Positions 1 through 7,290 of a stretch of 64,000 bases of DNA are shown one piece after another; position 1 is the first letter of the stretch; every line of letters begins with the position of its first letter. Position numbers and translations under genes: made by a program. The DNA comes from Stenotrophomonas sp. 278 (GTDB lineage Bacteria; Pseudomonadota; Gammaproteobacteria; Xanthomonadales; Xanthomonadaceae). Under the pieces are notes generated by a model. That model saw only the letters and a list, made by a program, of their open reading frames with translations, ran no database searches and had not been told where the DNA came from. The stretch lies in assembly GCF_003935715.1 (NCBI RefSeq), contig NZ_RHPP01000003.1, positions 23,118-87,117 of the forward strand, read 5' to 3'.

Positions 1-48
1 ATTCCTCTTTCTCAGCCTACAGCACATGCTGGGCCGCTACCCGCGCCC

Positions 49-116
49 GTAGAGCCACGCCCTGCGTGGCTTCGCGGTGCCGAACGTAGTCGAAGCCACG
101 CAAAGCGTGGGTCTAC
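49..116. repeat. Inverted pair of SMAG/REP elements
   Basis: Two GTAG-type palindromic elements face each other. The left copy (49-71) starts GTAGAGCCACGC and folds on CCACGC/GCGTGG. The right copy (94-116) is the reverse orientation and ends in GTCTAC, with a slightly diverged stem. Such head-to-head pairs are the usual dimer form of Stenotrophomonas REPs. Confidence 0.85.
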
Positions 117-129
117 GCGAGCTAGCGCG

Positions 130-154
130 GTAGGTACCGACCGTTGGTCGGTAC
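130..154 (+). repeat. GTAG-type REP, second subfamily
   Basis: A 25-base element beginning GTAGGTACCGACC with the palindromic stem GTACCGACC/GGTCGGTAC. It differs in stem sequence from the CCACGC subfamily next to it and resembles the copy at 57699-57723. It lies 6 bases from the stop codon of the LacI gene. Confidence 0.8.
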
Positions 155-160
155 GGTGTG

Positions 161-1195
161 TCACCGCCCCGCCAGCGACGACTCCCGCACCACCAGCTTC
201 ACCGGAATGGTCTGGCTCTCCACCTTCTCCCCCTGGATCAACGCCAGCAGCTTCTCCACCAACAGCTGCCCGGCCTGCTTAGTATCCTGCTGCACAGTAG
301 AAAGCGTAGGCGACACCGAAGCCGCCAGCGGAATGTCATCAAACCCCACCAGTGCCACATCCTGCGGCACCCGCAGCCCCGCTTCGCGCAAGGCCCGCAT
401 CGCCCCGATGGCGATCAGGTCACTGGCACCAAACAGCGCATCGAACTTCTCCCCACTGGCCAACAACGCCAGACACGCCTCATACCCCGACTGCTCGGTC
501 GTGATCGCATCGCGCTGCAGCGCAGGCACAGCAGCCACCCCCCGCGCGGTCATCGCCGCCACATACCCGCGATGGCGCTCTTCGAACTCCGGGTAATGGC
601 TGGACGCGTGCCCGATGAAGGCAATTCGCCGGCAGCCCTGGTCCAGCAGGTGCGCGGTGATGTCATGCCCACCCTGGAAGTTGTCGCACCCAATCGACAC
701 GCCCGGCTGGTCCGGCAGGGCCGCGCCCCAGCGCACGAAGTGCGTGCCTTGCTCCACCAGCCGCTGCAGGCGCTCGCGGGACTCGTGGTAATCGCCGTAG
801 CCCAGCAGAATGATGCCGTCAGCCTTGTTGCTGTCCTCGTAATCTGCCTGCCAGTCGGTGGACAGCTGCTGGAACGAGACCAGCAGGTCGTTGCCGCGCA
901 GCGCGCAGGCCCGGGTGATGGACCCCAGCATGGCGTGGAAGAACGGGTTGATCAGCGAATCGTCGTTGGTGGGGTCTTCGAAGAACAGCAGCGCCAGCGT
1001 GCCCGCATTACGCAGGCGCAGGCTGGAGGCGTTCTTGTCCACCTTGTAGTTCAGTTCGCGGGCAATGCGCAGAATGCGCTCCCGGGTCTCCGGGTTCACC
1101 ATCGGACTACCGCGCAGCGCCCGCGACACGGTCGGCTGCGACACCCCGGCCAAGTGGGCGATATCCAGTGAAGTGGCTTTGCCGCGGATGGTCAT
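161..1195 (-). CDS. LacI-family transcriptional regulator
   Basis: A 344-residue LacI/GalR-type repressor. The N-terminus carries the classic helix-turn-helix and hinge (SLDIAHLAGVSQPTVSRAL), followed by a periplasmic-binding-protein-like effector domain with the family signatures DGIILLGYG and VGFDDIPLAASVSPTLSTV. The start was placed at the ATG at 1195 (MTIRGK); the frame stays open upstream only because it reads through a REP element, which is not plausible protein. The gene it controls is not obvious: the genes to the left lie outside the window and the next gene on the right is 670 bases away. A CG-centred palindrome at 1512-1529 could be an operator. The inducer is probably a sugar or sugar acid, by family only. 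Confidence 0.9.
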   Translation of the reverse strand: MTIRGKATSLDIAHLAGVSQPTVSRALRGSPMVNPETRERILRIARELNYKVDKNASSLRLRNAGTLALLFFEDPTNDDSLINPFFHAMLGSITRACALRGNDLLVSFQQLSTDWQADYEDSNKADGIILLGYGDYHESRERLQRLVEQGTHFVRWGAALPDQPGVSIGCDNFQGGHDITAHLLDQGCRRIAFIGHASSHYPEFEERHRGYVAAMTARGVAAVPALQRDAITTEQSGYEACLALLASGEKFDALFGASDLIAIGAMRALREAGLRVPQDVALVGFDDIPLAASVSPTLSTVQQDTKQAGQLLVEKLLALIQGEKVESQTIPVKLVVRESSLAGR

Positions 1196-1259
1196 GGCGG
1201 GCAGGGCAGGGACGACAGGGTAAATGATGCCATGAGGCGGGGTGGAACGCCTGAACCCC

Positions 1260-1282
1260 GTAGAGCCACGCCCTGCGTGGCT
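1260..1282 (+). repeat. SMAG/REP element
   Basis: Single GTAG element with the CCACGCCCTGCGTGG palindrome, same subfamily as 49-71, in the upstream region of the LacI gene. Confidence 0.85.
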
Positions 1283-1401
1283 GCTCTCCGTTCCGGCGTC
1301 ATGAACCCCTGACCCACGGCTTCGATTATTTCCAAACCCCGGCCGCATTTCCGGGGGCGGGCCACGCCACGTCTCCGGACGCTTGCGCCGCGCTTCGCGC
1401 G

Positions 1402-1428
1402 GGTACACACGCAGGGCGTGGTACCTAC
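1402..1428 (-). repeat. Diverged GTAG-type REP
   Basis: Read on the minus strand it starts GTAGGTACCACGCCCTG and pairs with GCGTGTGTACC. It mixes the GTACC outer stem of the 130-154 type with the ACGCCCTGCGT core of the 49-71 type. Confidence 0.6.
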
Positions 1429-1511
1429 GGGAATTTTTACGTGCGCAGGACGACCGCGCTGTTCGCTCACCACGCAATCCGTGCCATTGGCGACGGAATC
1501 GAAAAATAAAT

Positions 1512-1529
1512 CTCAAAATCGATTCTGAG
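1512..1529. promoter_or_regulatory. Candidate LacI-type operator
   Basis: CTCAAAATCGATTCTGAG is an 18-base palindrome with one mismatched pair and the central CG typical of LacI-family sites. It lies 317 bases upstream of the LacI gene at 161-1195 and could serve that regulator, but no promoter is clearly linked to it. Confidence 0.35.
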
Positions 1530-1824
1530 GCGCAGCGTCAAGAATACGTCGCTGAATTGAGCGCAATCGGCACGGAAGACGGAAAAAATATGGCATCCGC
1601 GTCATCTGATCCAACGCATCCGTTGATCCCGACCTATCCTTGCTCGCGGGCCGTTTCCAATCGCTCGCTGTATTGCGCATGGTGAAGCCGTGGAGTCTGA
1701 AACCTCCGTTAGCAAGTACCGGAAATTGTTTGTCATGTGTCGGGAGGGTGGCGGAATGCAACACCCTCGCGGAAATACGTCACACCGTGCTTTCGGTACT
1801 TCTAACGGGTTTCAGCCTCCCGAC

Positions 1825-1848
1825 CCCCCTCGCCATCCGGCGAGGGGG
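1825..1848. other. Strong hairpin upstream of symE-like gene
   Basis: A perfect 10-base-pair, GC-rich stem (CCCCCTCGCC with GGCGAGGGGG) closed by a four-base loop, ending 8 bases before the ribosome binding site at 1857-1861. There is no T-run on either strand, so it is more likely to act on mRNA structure or antisense pairing than as an intrinsic terminator. Confidence 0.6.
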
Positions 1849-1868
1849 ACTTCAACAGGAGCAGTTCC

Positions 1869-2129
1869 GTGTCCGAAGAAAAACGACCCAAGCGTCCCCT
1901 GCACGTCCAGCGCCCCAAGAGCATCCGCGTTGAATCGCTCGCGCCCGGCGGCGATGACGCCGATGGCATCCGCATCCCCTGCATCAAGCTGCGCGGCATG
2001 TGGCTGCACACCGACGGCCTCCGCATCGGCGACGTACTGGTGCCCCAGCCGATCCCCGGCGGTATCAGCCTCACCGTGCGCGCTGTGCCGGAAGTGGTCA
2101 CCCGCCAGACAGTGAAACGTTCAACCTGA
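1869..2129 (+). CDS. SymE-like toxin
   Basis: An 86-residue basic protein with a GTG start preceded by AGGAG at 1857-1861. The middle part (IRIPCIKLRGMWLHTDGL ... IGDVLVPQPIPGGISLTV) matches the SymE fold, an AbrB/SpoVT-like DNA- or RNA-binding domain found in type I toxin-antitoxin systems, where translation is controlled by an antisense RNA over the 5' end. Stenotrophomonas genomes carry many SymE-like genes outside obvious TA loci, so toxicity is not assured. The long leader with a strong hairpin directly before the RBS is compatible with RNA-level control. No antisense promoter was identified. Confidence 0.65.
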   Translation: MSEEKRPKRPLHVQRPKSIRVESLAPGGDDADGIRIPCIKLRGMWLHTDGLRIGDVLVPQPIPGGISLTVRAVPEVVTRQTVKRST

Positions 2130-2297
2130 CGCACACGTCTGCGCCTCGCCGAGTGCACGCGGCGGGGACGCAGATCGATTTGCAACAAATCGGATGTTTC
2201 TTACAGAACAGATGGCTCAAAAGTGATTACTGCGGTGGTCTGCCGCACTAACAATGGAATAGAAGCCCGAACCCCATCTCACTACCACAGGTGTACG

Positions 2298-2804
2298 ATG
2301 AACCAAATCATTGAACGGGGGCTCCCCGCCATGAAGCCGATCGACCCCGCTGGACGCAATCCCGGTATTGGCACTTCCGCAGGTTCCAAGAAGGCTGGCA
2401 AGCCGAAGTCGTCGCTCCACTCACGGCAAAAGGCTGGCGACGCAGCAACGACCAGAATCGGACTCTCATATCTGCCGTCAGTGAAGAAGGCCCAGTTGGA
2501 ACAGGAAGGCTGGGCCGGCATCTTGGCGCAGGTGACCAACGTCCCGGCCATCCTGGTTCCAGGACATCTGCGCGACGAAGCCGTCATTCTTTCAGCCGAG
2601 ATGTACGAGCTTCTGGTCAGGCTGGCAACCGGTGATTCGACTGGCGAGATTGCTTCCGACGAGATCGAGAAGGCGCTTCTCCTCGCCCGGGTACAGGCCA
2701 AGTGGGATGACCGGCTCTCCGTGCTGAAGGATGGGAAGGTTCTGGAGGCTGTAGTAAACAGCTCGCCGCGCCAGGGGAAAATCAAGCCCGGCCCGGTGTT
2801 CTGA
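2298..2804 (+). CDS. Probable antitoxin of the zeta-type toxin
   Basis: 168 residues, stopping one base before the start of the zeta-type kinase gene, so the two are surely co-transcribed. The first ~60 residues are Lys/Ser/Gly-rich and probably disordered; the rest has the segment AVILSAEMYELLVRLA, which resembles the core helix-strand element of Phd/YefM-type antitoxins, followed by a charged helical tail. An upstream-of-toxin antitoxin of this composition is usual for chromosomal zeta/PezT-like pairs. The start at 2298 (MNQIIERG) has a weak ribosome site; the ATG at 2331 is preceded by GGGGG and is an alternative. Function is inferred from position and the weak antitoxin likeness. Confidence 0.6.
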   Translation: MNQIIERGLPAMKPIDPAGRNPGIGTSAGSKKAGKPKSSLHSRQKAGDAATTRIGLSYLPSVKKAQLEQEGWAGILAQVTNVPAILVPGHLRDEAVILSAEMYELLVRLATGDSTGEIASDEIEKALLLARVQAKWDDRLSVLKDGKVLEAVVNSSPRQGKIKPGPVF

Positions 2805-2805
2805 C

Positions 2806-3753
2806 ATGCCAACAATAATGGTGTTGGCTGGAGTGAACGGAGCTGGAAAGAGCTCGCTGCTCGGTACGATGCTTCGTGAACAGGGCGGGGACTGGTTCAA
2901 TCCAGATTCCGTCGCTGACGAGCTCAAGCAGATCGGCGTTGATTCAAGCAAGGCAAACGCGGATGCGTGGGAGGTTGGGAAGAATCGGCTGCTGCGTGCA
3001 ATCGTGGATGGAGAGGACTACGCGTTCGAAACGACCCTTGGGGGTAACACCATTCCCGGGCTGCTCCGGGAGGCAACCGAGGATCACGAGGTAATCATCT
3101 GGTTCTGCGGCTTGGAGAGTGCTGAACTGCATGTCGAACGTGTGGCGCGGCGGGTGGCCGGCGGAGGGCATCACGTATCGGCCGATCTGATTCGCGTCAG
3201 ATATGAGCGCTCGCGAGAGAATCTGATTTCCTTGATGGGTGGATTGACGACGCTCCGTGTCTACGACAATTCAGCGTGCATGGATGAAGTGGGCAGTTCT
3301 CTGAAGTTGCTCCTGAATCTACACAAGGGTGTGATTGCGACACCGGCAAGTCGCGAGGAACTGCATAGAACGCCGGACTGGGCGATGCCTATCGTCCAGC
3401 GCGCTTTGCAGCTTTACCCGCCTGTTTTGCTGAAATTATCGGTGCTGAGTAGTGCATCAAGCTTGACGTTAGGAGAGTGCAAGCGTCCAATAGCTACATC
3501 GCCACAGACCGGAATCCGCAAGGGGGTGGCGACACCGGTAGAGCGATCTACCCCTAGCCCCAAGAGCAGGATAGGTGCTTCGCACCGAAAGGTCAGACCG
3601 AGAACTTTGATTCAAACAGAACGCCTCCGAAAGGAGGCGTTCTGCTTTCTGCTGCTAGCCACGCAGGGCGTGGCTCTACCGTTCTTTCAGCATGTTGCAG
3701 AAAAGCGCGCCTTGCTCGATTGCGTCATCGAGGGCTACGTGGGTGTGCGGTAG
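2806..3753 (+). CDS. Zeta-type kinase toxin with aberrant C-terminal extension
   Basis: P-loop kinase of the zeta/PezT toxin family, which phosphorylates UDP-N-acetylglucosamine and so poisons wall synthesis (family knowledge). Walker A is GVNGAGKS at residues 8-15; the downstream FETTLGG and the [10 protein letters not shown] region fit the family's substrate and nucleotide-binding parts. Family members end after a TPDW..PIV element at about 200 residues; here that element ([15 protein letters not shown]) is at about residue 190, and another ~115 residues follow that resemble nothing. The tail runs through a probable small RNA (3498-3650), an intrinsic terminator (3618-3643) and a REP, and overlaps the exonuclease gene by 78 bases. 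The original stop has probably been lost. A transcript ending at the terminator would have no stop codon. Confidence 0.75.
   Translation: MPTIMVLAGVNGAGKSSLLGTMLREQGGDWFNPDSVADELKQIGVDSSKANADAWEVGKNRLLRAIVDGEDYAFETTLGGNTIPGLLREATEDHEVIIWFCGLESAELHVERVARRVAGGGHHVSADLIRVRYERSRENLISLMGGLTTLRVYDNSACMDEVGSSLKLLLNLHKGVIATPASREELHRTPDWAMPIVQRALQLYPPVLLKLSVLSSASSLTLGECKRPIATSPQTGIRKGVATPVERSTPSPKSRIGASHRKVRPRTLIQTERLRKEAFCFLLLATQGVALPFFQHVAEKRALLDCVIEGYVGVR
3463..3491 (+). promoter_or_regulatory. Candidate sigma-70 promoter of a small RNA
   Basis: TTGACG (3463-3468, 5 of 6 to consensus), a spacer of exactly 17 bases, and TCCAAT (3486-3491, 4 of 6). Predicted start is near 3498, immediately before the first hairpin of the candidate RNA. 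Confidence 0.45.
3498..3650 (+). ncRNA. Candidate structured small RNA
   Basis: Four hairpins follow one another on the plus strand: TCGCCAC (3499-3505) with GTGGCGA (3526-3532); GGTAGA-GCGA-TCTACC (3537-3552); GGTGC-TTC-GCACC (3574-3586); and the terminator AGAACGCCTCC-GAAA-GGAGGCGTTCT (3618-3643) followed by GCTTTCT. A good promoter spacing lies directly upstream. C-rich unpaired stretches (CCCCTAGCCCC) between hairpins 2 and 3 could pair with ribosome sites. It lies inside the meaningless 3' tail of the zeta ORF, which is better explained by an RNA gene than by protein. I do not recognise it as 6S, 4.5S, tmRNA, RNase P or a known riboswitch. Confidence 0.4.
3618..3650 (+). terminator. Intrinsic terminator inside the zeta ORF
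   Basis: Perfect 11-base-pair stem with a GAAA tetraloop, followed by GCTTTCT. The T-run is short but the stem is very stable. It precedes the only stop codon of the zeta frame (3751-3753) by about 100 bases. Confidence 0.65.
3657..3679 (-). repeat. SMAG/REP element
   Basis: CCACGC-subfamily REP in minus orientation, ending GGCTCTAC, directly after the terminator. It overlaps the 3' end of the exonuclease gene by a few bases, including its stop region. Confidence 0.85.
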
Positions 3754-4227
3754 TTTGTCGAACCAGCGCTTGGGCATGTTGCGCTTGGTCGCCGCCCGGT
3801 AGTCGGACTTCATGAGCGCCATCGCGAAGGTCTTGATGTCCAGTGCGGAGTGCGAGAACGGGCTTTCTCCGACAAAGCGCATCAGGTACCAGTACACGAA
3901 CAGGAAGTCGTATCCGGCCGGGTAGCCGACGAAGACGGGCTTGCCGGGTAGCGTCCTGATCCATGTTACGTACCGCTGCATGGCTGCCTCCGGTGCCTCG
4001 CAGTCGGTACGGCATCCTGCCCAGGCCTTTGGCTGGGTGGCCCACCAGGCCATCGTGTCCGGGTGGCCGCTGGCGTCGGTTAGCGTTTCCAGATTCGCGG
4101 TGAAGGTCCCGATCAGGCTCTTGTCGGCCCGGTAGGCAGCCGATGCGAAGCTGAGCATTGAATGTGGGCCGGGGATGGGGCCGTCGGCCTCGACGTCTGT
4201 GCTGAGGTAAATCTCTTCCTTGGTCAT
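3676..4227 (-). CDS. DEDDh-type 3'-5' exonuclease
   Basis: A 183-residue protein of the RNase T / DNA polymerase epsilon-subunit exonuclease fold. Visible motifs: Exo I STDVEADG (Asp and Glu metal ligands) at the N-terminus, Exo II in the YPAGYDFLF segment, and Exo [14 protein letters not shown] near the C-terminus with the His and Asp of the DEDDh class. Length is normal for a stand-alone domain. The substrate (RNA or DNA) cannot be told. Start set at MTKEEIY (4227); two further Met codons at 4236 and 4245 would add 3 or 6 residues. Its stop codon TAG (3676-3678, read on the minus strand) is the TAG of the GTAG head of the REP at 3657-3679. Confidence 0.75.
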   Translation of the reverse strand: MTKEEIYLSTDVEADGPIPGPHSMLSFASAAYRADKSLIGTFTANLETLTDASGHPDTMAWWATQPKAWAGCRTDCEAPEAAMQRYVTWIRTLPGKPVFVGYPAGYDFLFVYWYLMRFVGESPFSHSALDIKTFAMALMKSDYRAATKRNMPKRWFDKLPHTHVALDDAIEQGALFCNMLKER

Positions 4228-4269
4228 GCTGCGCATTCTAGCCATCGGCGCTGGAATATCATGGTCACA

Positions 4270-4286
4270 ATGTTACGGTATAACAA
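4270..4286. promoter_or_regulatory. Candidate Zur box
   Basis: ATGTTACGGTATAACAA agrees at 13 of the 16 defined positions with the proteobacterial Zur consensus ATGTTATAnTATAACAT. It lies 31 bases before the alkaline phosphatase start and between it and the divergent exonuclease. A Zur-like regulator is encoded 2 kb away (6012-6518). Confidence 0.55.
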
Positions 4287-4316
4287 TGCATTGATCTGTC
4301 TATCACCGTACCTCCT

Positions 4317-5879
4317 ATGACCTTGATGAAGACCCGGTTCGCTCCGTGCGCCTCCCTGAAGTGCGCCTCGCTCCTGTTGCTCGTCACCGCGCTCGCCGCC
4401 TGCCAGTCCGCGCCGTCAACTCGCTCGGGCGTAACCAGCACCGGCCCGAAGAACATCATCGTCATGATCAACGACGGAGCCGGGTGGGGCACCTGGGATG
4501 CGGCTGCCTACTGGCAGTACGGCAGCCGCGAAGGCACGCCGTATGCCAGCTTCCCGCAGCGCTTCGGGGTGACCACCTTCCCGCTCAACAGCAGCAGCCA
4601 GCCCACCGGCGAGGCGAACCAGTCGATCAGCTATGACCCCGCGCGCGCGTGGGACACCACCGAAGTGCCAGCAAAGGACCTGCCGTTGGTGGGTTACCAG
4701 TACCTGGCATCTGTAGCGACCGACAGCGCTGCGGCCGGTACGGCGCTGTCCTCGGGGGTGAAGACCTACAACAACGCGATCAACTTCAACAACAACGGCC
4801 AGCCGGTGGACTACAGCGCGCTATGGGCCAAGCGCCGGGGCATGGCCACCGGCGTGGTGACCACGGTGCCGTTCTCGCACGCCACCCCGGCGGCGTTTGC
4901 CGCGCAGAACGAATCGCGTAACAACTACCACGCGCTGGCGCACCAGATGCTGTCGCAGGGGCACATGGACCTGATCATGGGGGCGGGTGGCCCGGGGTTT
5001 GATGTCAGCGGCAAGGCGTGTCCGGCTGTGCCCAAGGCAAACTCGCTGGATGGTTGCGACACCCAGTGGCAGTACGTGTCGCAGGAGGATTGGCAGAAGT
5101 TGCAGGCGGGCACGACCGTGGGCGGCAACCCGTCTGGTCCGTGGCGGCTGATCCGCAGTCGTACCGAGTTCCAGCGCTTGGCTGAAGGCAAGTTGCCGGC
5201 CGACCGCCCGCTCATCGGTGTGGCCGAGGTGGCCAACACGCTGCAGCAGGCGCGGCAGGAGAAGGTGGTGGGCACCGATGCCAGCCAGCCCTCCGGCACC
5301 AAGGCCATCGACTCCGTGCCGGACCTGGCCACCATGACCCGGGGGGCGCTGGAGTTTCTGAAGCGCCGCTCGAACCAGGGGCTGTTCCTGATGGTGGAGG
5401 GCGGAGCGACTGACTGGGCCGCCCATACCAGCGCCTGCGGAACCGAGTGGCATTACGGGGAGTGCACCGACCAGCCTCAGTATGGGCGGCTGATCGAGGA
5501 AACCGTGGACTTCAACAACGCTGTAGCGGCGGTGGTGAAGTGGGTGGAGGCGAACGGGGGCTGGGAGCGCAATCTGGTGATCGTCACCACCGACCATGAC
5601 AACAGCCTGCCGATGGGGACGGATGCCCAAGGTATCGCCTTTGCCCCGGTAGTGAACCACGGCAAGGGCAACATGCCCGGCCTGAGCTTCCGGCCGACCG
5701 GCAACCACTCCAACGCGCTGGTGCCGCTCTGGGCCAAGGGCGTTGGGGCGGAGCGGTTTGGTGCGCGCGTGCGGGGTGTGGATGTTGGGTACCGCGAGCA
5801 TGTGGGATTGAATGACGGACGGTATGTCGACAACACCGATGTGGCGCGGGTGGTGCGTGAGGTGATTGAGGCACCGTGA
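4317..5879 (+). CDS. Alkaline phosphatase, lipoprotein
   Basis: 520 residues of the PhoA superfamily: a zinc/magnesium phosphomonoesterase. A signal sequence ends in the lipobox LAAC (Cys29), so the enzyme is probably anchored to the outer membrane. Metal and catalytic elements in order: MINDG (Asp53), ATDSAAAGTA with the nucleophilic Ser, VEGGATDWAAH, TTDHDNS, and the C-terminal GNHSNALVPLW His. All are present, so it should be active. The Zur-like box in its promoter suggests that expression depends on zinc, which is unusual as phosphatases are normally phosphate-controlled, though the enzyme itself needs zinc. A REP cluster follows the stop by two bases. Confidence 0.88.
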   Translation: MTLMKTRFAPCASLKCASLLLLVTALAACQSAPSTRSGVTSTGPKNIIVMINDGAGWGTWDAAAYWQYGSREGTPYASFPQRFGVTTFPLNSSSQPTGEANQSISYDPARAWDTTEVPAKDLPLVGYQYLASVATDSAAAGTALSSGVKTYNNAINFNNNGQPVDYSALWAKRRGMATGVVTTVPFSHATPAAFAAQNESRNNYHALAHQMLSQGHMDLIMGAGGPGFDVSGKACPAVPKANSLDGCDTQWQYVSQEDWQKLQAGTTVGGNPSGPWRLIRSRTEFQRLAEGKLPADRPLIGVAEVANTLQQARQEKVVGTDASQPSGTKAIDSVPDLATMTRGALEFLKRRSNQGLFLMVEGGATDWAAHTSACGTEWHYGECTDQPQYGRLIEETVDFNNAVAAVVKWVEANGGWERNLVIVTTDHDNSLPMGTDAQGIAFAPVVNHGKGNMPGLSFRPTGNHSNALVPLWAKGVGAERFGARVRGVDVGYREHVGLNDGRYVDNTDVARVVREVIEAP

Positions 5880-5880
5880 T

Positions 5881-5994
5881 GTAGAGCCGGGCTCTGCCCG
5901 GCTGCTTTTGGCGCGGTGGAATGACGTAGAGCCGGGCTCTGCCCGGCTGCTTTTGGCGCGATGCGAAGGGCAGCCGGGCAGAGCCCGGCTCTAC
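5881..5994. repeat. Cluster of three SMAG/REP elements
   Basis: Two direct copies (5881-5903 and 5926-5948) start GTAGAGCCGGGCTCTG and share also the following CTGCTTTTGGCGCG. A third, inverted copy lies at 5972-5994. The two direct copies with identical flanks are a tandem duplication of a REP unit. Any of the stems followed by GCTTTT may also terminate transcription from the phosphatase gene. Confidence 0.9.
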
Positions 5995-6011
5995 GGAGCA
6001 AGTGCGGGCGT

Positions 6012-6518
6012 TCAGGTGCCCCGGGGAGAGTCCGACATCCGGCACCCTGCACAGCGGCCCGAAATCTCCACGCTGTGCGACGCGGGCACGAAGCCGGTAA
6101 TGCGCGCCTGGTCCATCCAGTTCACGCCGGTCTCCGCCCCATGCACCACCTGCACGCTGCAACACTCCTCGCACACGAGATACGTACACCGCGCCGACGA
6201 TCCCGGCGGCACATAAAGATGCGCGTTGATTGAGTTCAACCGCACCGCCCAGCCCTGGCCCAGCAGGAAATCCAGCGCCCGATACACACTGGTGGGGGCG
6301 GCATTGGGCTGGGTGCGCCGCACCTCCTCCAGTACGGCGTACGCCTTCATCGGTACGCCTGCATCGGCCAGTACCTGCAGCACGCGCTGGCGCATGGCGG
6401 TGAACACAAAGCCACGCTGCTCGCACAACGTACGGATGGTCTGCAGGCCGTCGCCCGCCAAGGGTTCAGCGTGAACACGTGGACGTGCAGGGGGCGACGG
6501 CGGCGGCGTACTGTGCAT
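6012..6518 (-). CDS. zur: Fur-family regulator, probable Zur
   Basis: 168 residues of the Fur superfamily. The winged helix is in the first half (TSVYRALDFLLGQGW is the recognition region), the dimerisation domain in the second. Two CxxC pairs, Cys116/Cys119 (CEEC) and Cys156/Cys159 (CAGC), form the structural zinc site expected in Zur and Fur. It is the third gene of a minus-strand operon behind a ZnuD-like receptor and a methyltransferase, only 14 bases downstream of the latter. The zinc context favours Zur over Fur, PerR or Mur. The N-terminal ~20 residues are Pro-rich and atypical. Control of its own operon through the box at 9424-9440 is likely. Confidence 0.78.
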   Translation of the reverse strand: MHSTPPPSPPARPRVHAEPLAGDGLQTIRTLCEQRGFVFTAMRQRVLQVLADAGVPMKAYAVLEEVRRTQPNAAPTSVYRALDFLLGQGWAVRLNSINAHLYVPPGSSARCTYLVCEECCSVQVVHGAETGVNWMDQARITGFVPASHSVEISGRCAGCRMSDSPRGT

Positions 6519-6532
6519 GCGCGATGCACCCC

Positions 6533-7288
6533 TCAGGCCGGCTCGGCAACGACGATGTAGTCATTGCCATGTGCCAGGCCCCCGAGCTGATGGCTGGCCG
6601 CCAACGCCCGCGCCTCCAGTTCGGCCACATGCTGCAGCAAGGCCACCGCCAGCCGGCGGTCCTGTAGTTTGTTGGCGGCTTGGGTACACATCGCCAGCTG
6701 GCTCTGGATAAAGCGCGCGCCGTAAGTGATGGGCAGCACATGCGCATCCACCACCCGGAAGCTGGCGGCTTCCAGATGCCGCAGCGTCCAGTCCAGCGGA
6801 TACTCGCGGTAAGGACTGTCGCCGGCCATCAGCAGGCAGGCGTCACGCAGGCGGCCGATCTCGTTGATCAGGCGGCCGGCGTCGGTATCGGGCAGGCCGT
6901 GCACATACGGCTGCAGGCCAATCAGATACAACCGGCTGCGCACCAGCGGGCGCAGGCGTGGGAAGAGCTTGTCCTGCCAATAGGGCGCAAAGCCTTCAAT
7001 CGCGCCCAGCAGGTAATCCGCCAGCACCACATCAAAGTGCTCGTCCTGCAGCAGCGCCGGATCCATCCAGTTACCGGTCAGCAGGCGATCCTGCTCACGC
7101 ATCGGCTGCTGCAGGGCGGCGTGAGACTTCTCGCGCATCCGCTCCGAACCGGTCACCGCCGTCCAGCGTTCACTGCCCAGCGATTCCAGCCAACGGATGG
7201 ACGCCGGCCCGGTGCCGGCGTCCAGAACCTGCCCCCACGGCCGATGGCCGTGGAGGCGGGCAACGCGCTCATAGAGCGAAGTGGCCAT
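6533..7288 (-). CDS. Class I SAM-dependent methyltransferase in the zinc operon
   Basis: 251 residues. Motif I VLDAGTGPASIRWLE (residues ~21-35) and the motif IV-like segment FDVVLADYLLGAIEG mark a Rossmann-type methyltransferase; the remainder is helical and unassigned. Its start is only two bases after the receptor stop, and zur follows 14 bases later, so translational coupling and zinc control are expected. No substrate can be read from sequence. Possible roles are modification of a zinc-binding metabolite or of a protein made when zinc is scarce; both are guesses. It is not a nicotianamine-synthase look-alike as far as I can see. Confidence 0.7.
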   Translation of the reverse strand: MATSLYERVARLHGHRPWGQVLDAGTGPASIRWLESLGSERWTAVTGSERMREKSHAALQQPMREQDRLLTGNWMDPALLQDEHFDVVLADYLLGAIEGFAPYWQDKLFPRLRPLVRSRLYLIGLQPYVHGLPDTDAGRLINEIGRLRDACLLMAGDSPYREYPLDWTLRHLEAASFRVVDAHVLPITYGARFIQSQLAMCTQAANKLQDRRLAVALLQHVAELEARALAASHQLGGLAHGNDYIVVAEPA

Positions 7289-7290
7289 GC

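Larger units (their letters stand above)
1196..1868. other. Long intergenic spacer
   Basis: This 673-base stretch between the divergent LacI and SymE-like genes holds no convincing gene; its ORFs are short, overlap in all frames and encode repeats. It contains a REP (1260-1282), a diverged REP (1402-1428), a LacI-type palindrome (1512-1529) and a strong hairpin (1825-1848). Confidence 0.6.

Noticed and set aside
1700-1730. A TTAG..TAC stretch considered as a LexA box
   Set aside because: The spacing does not match the Xanthomonadaceae LexA motif.
3490-3650. Possible tRNA or tmRNA end marking an integration site
   Set aside because: No cloverleaf, anticodon arm or CCA-type end; hairpins do not fit a tRNA shape.
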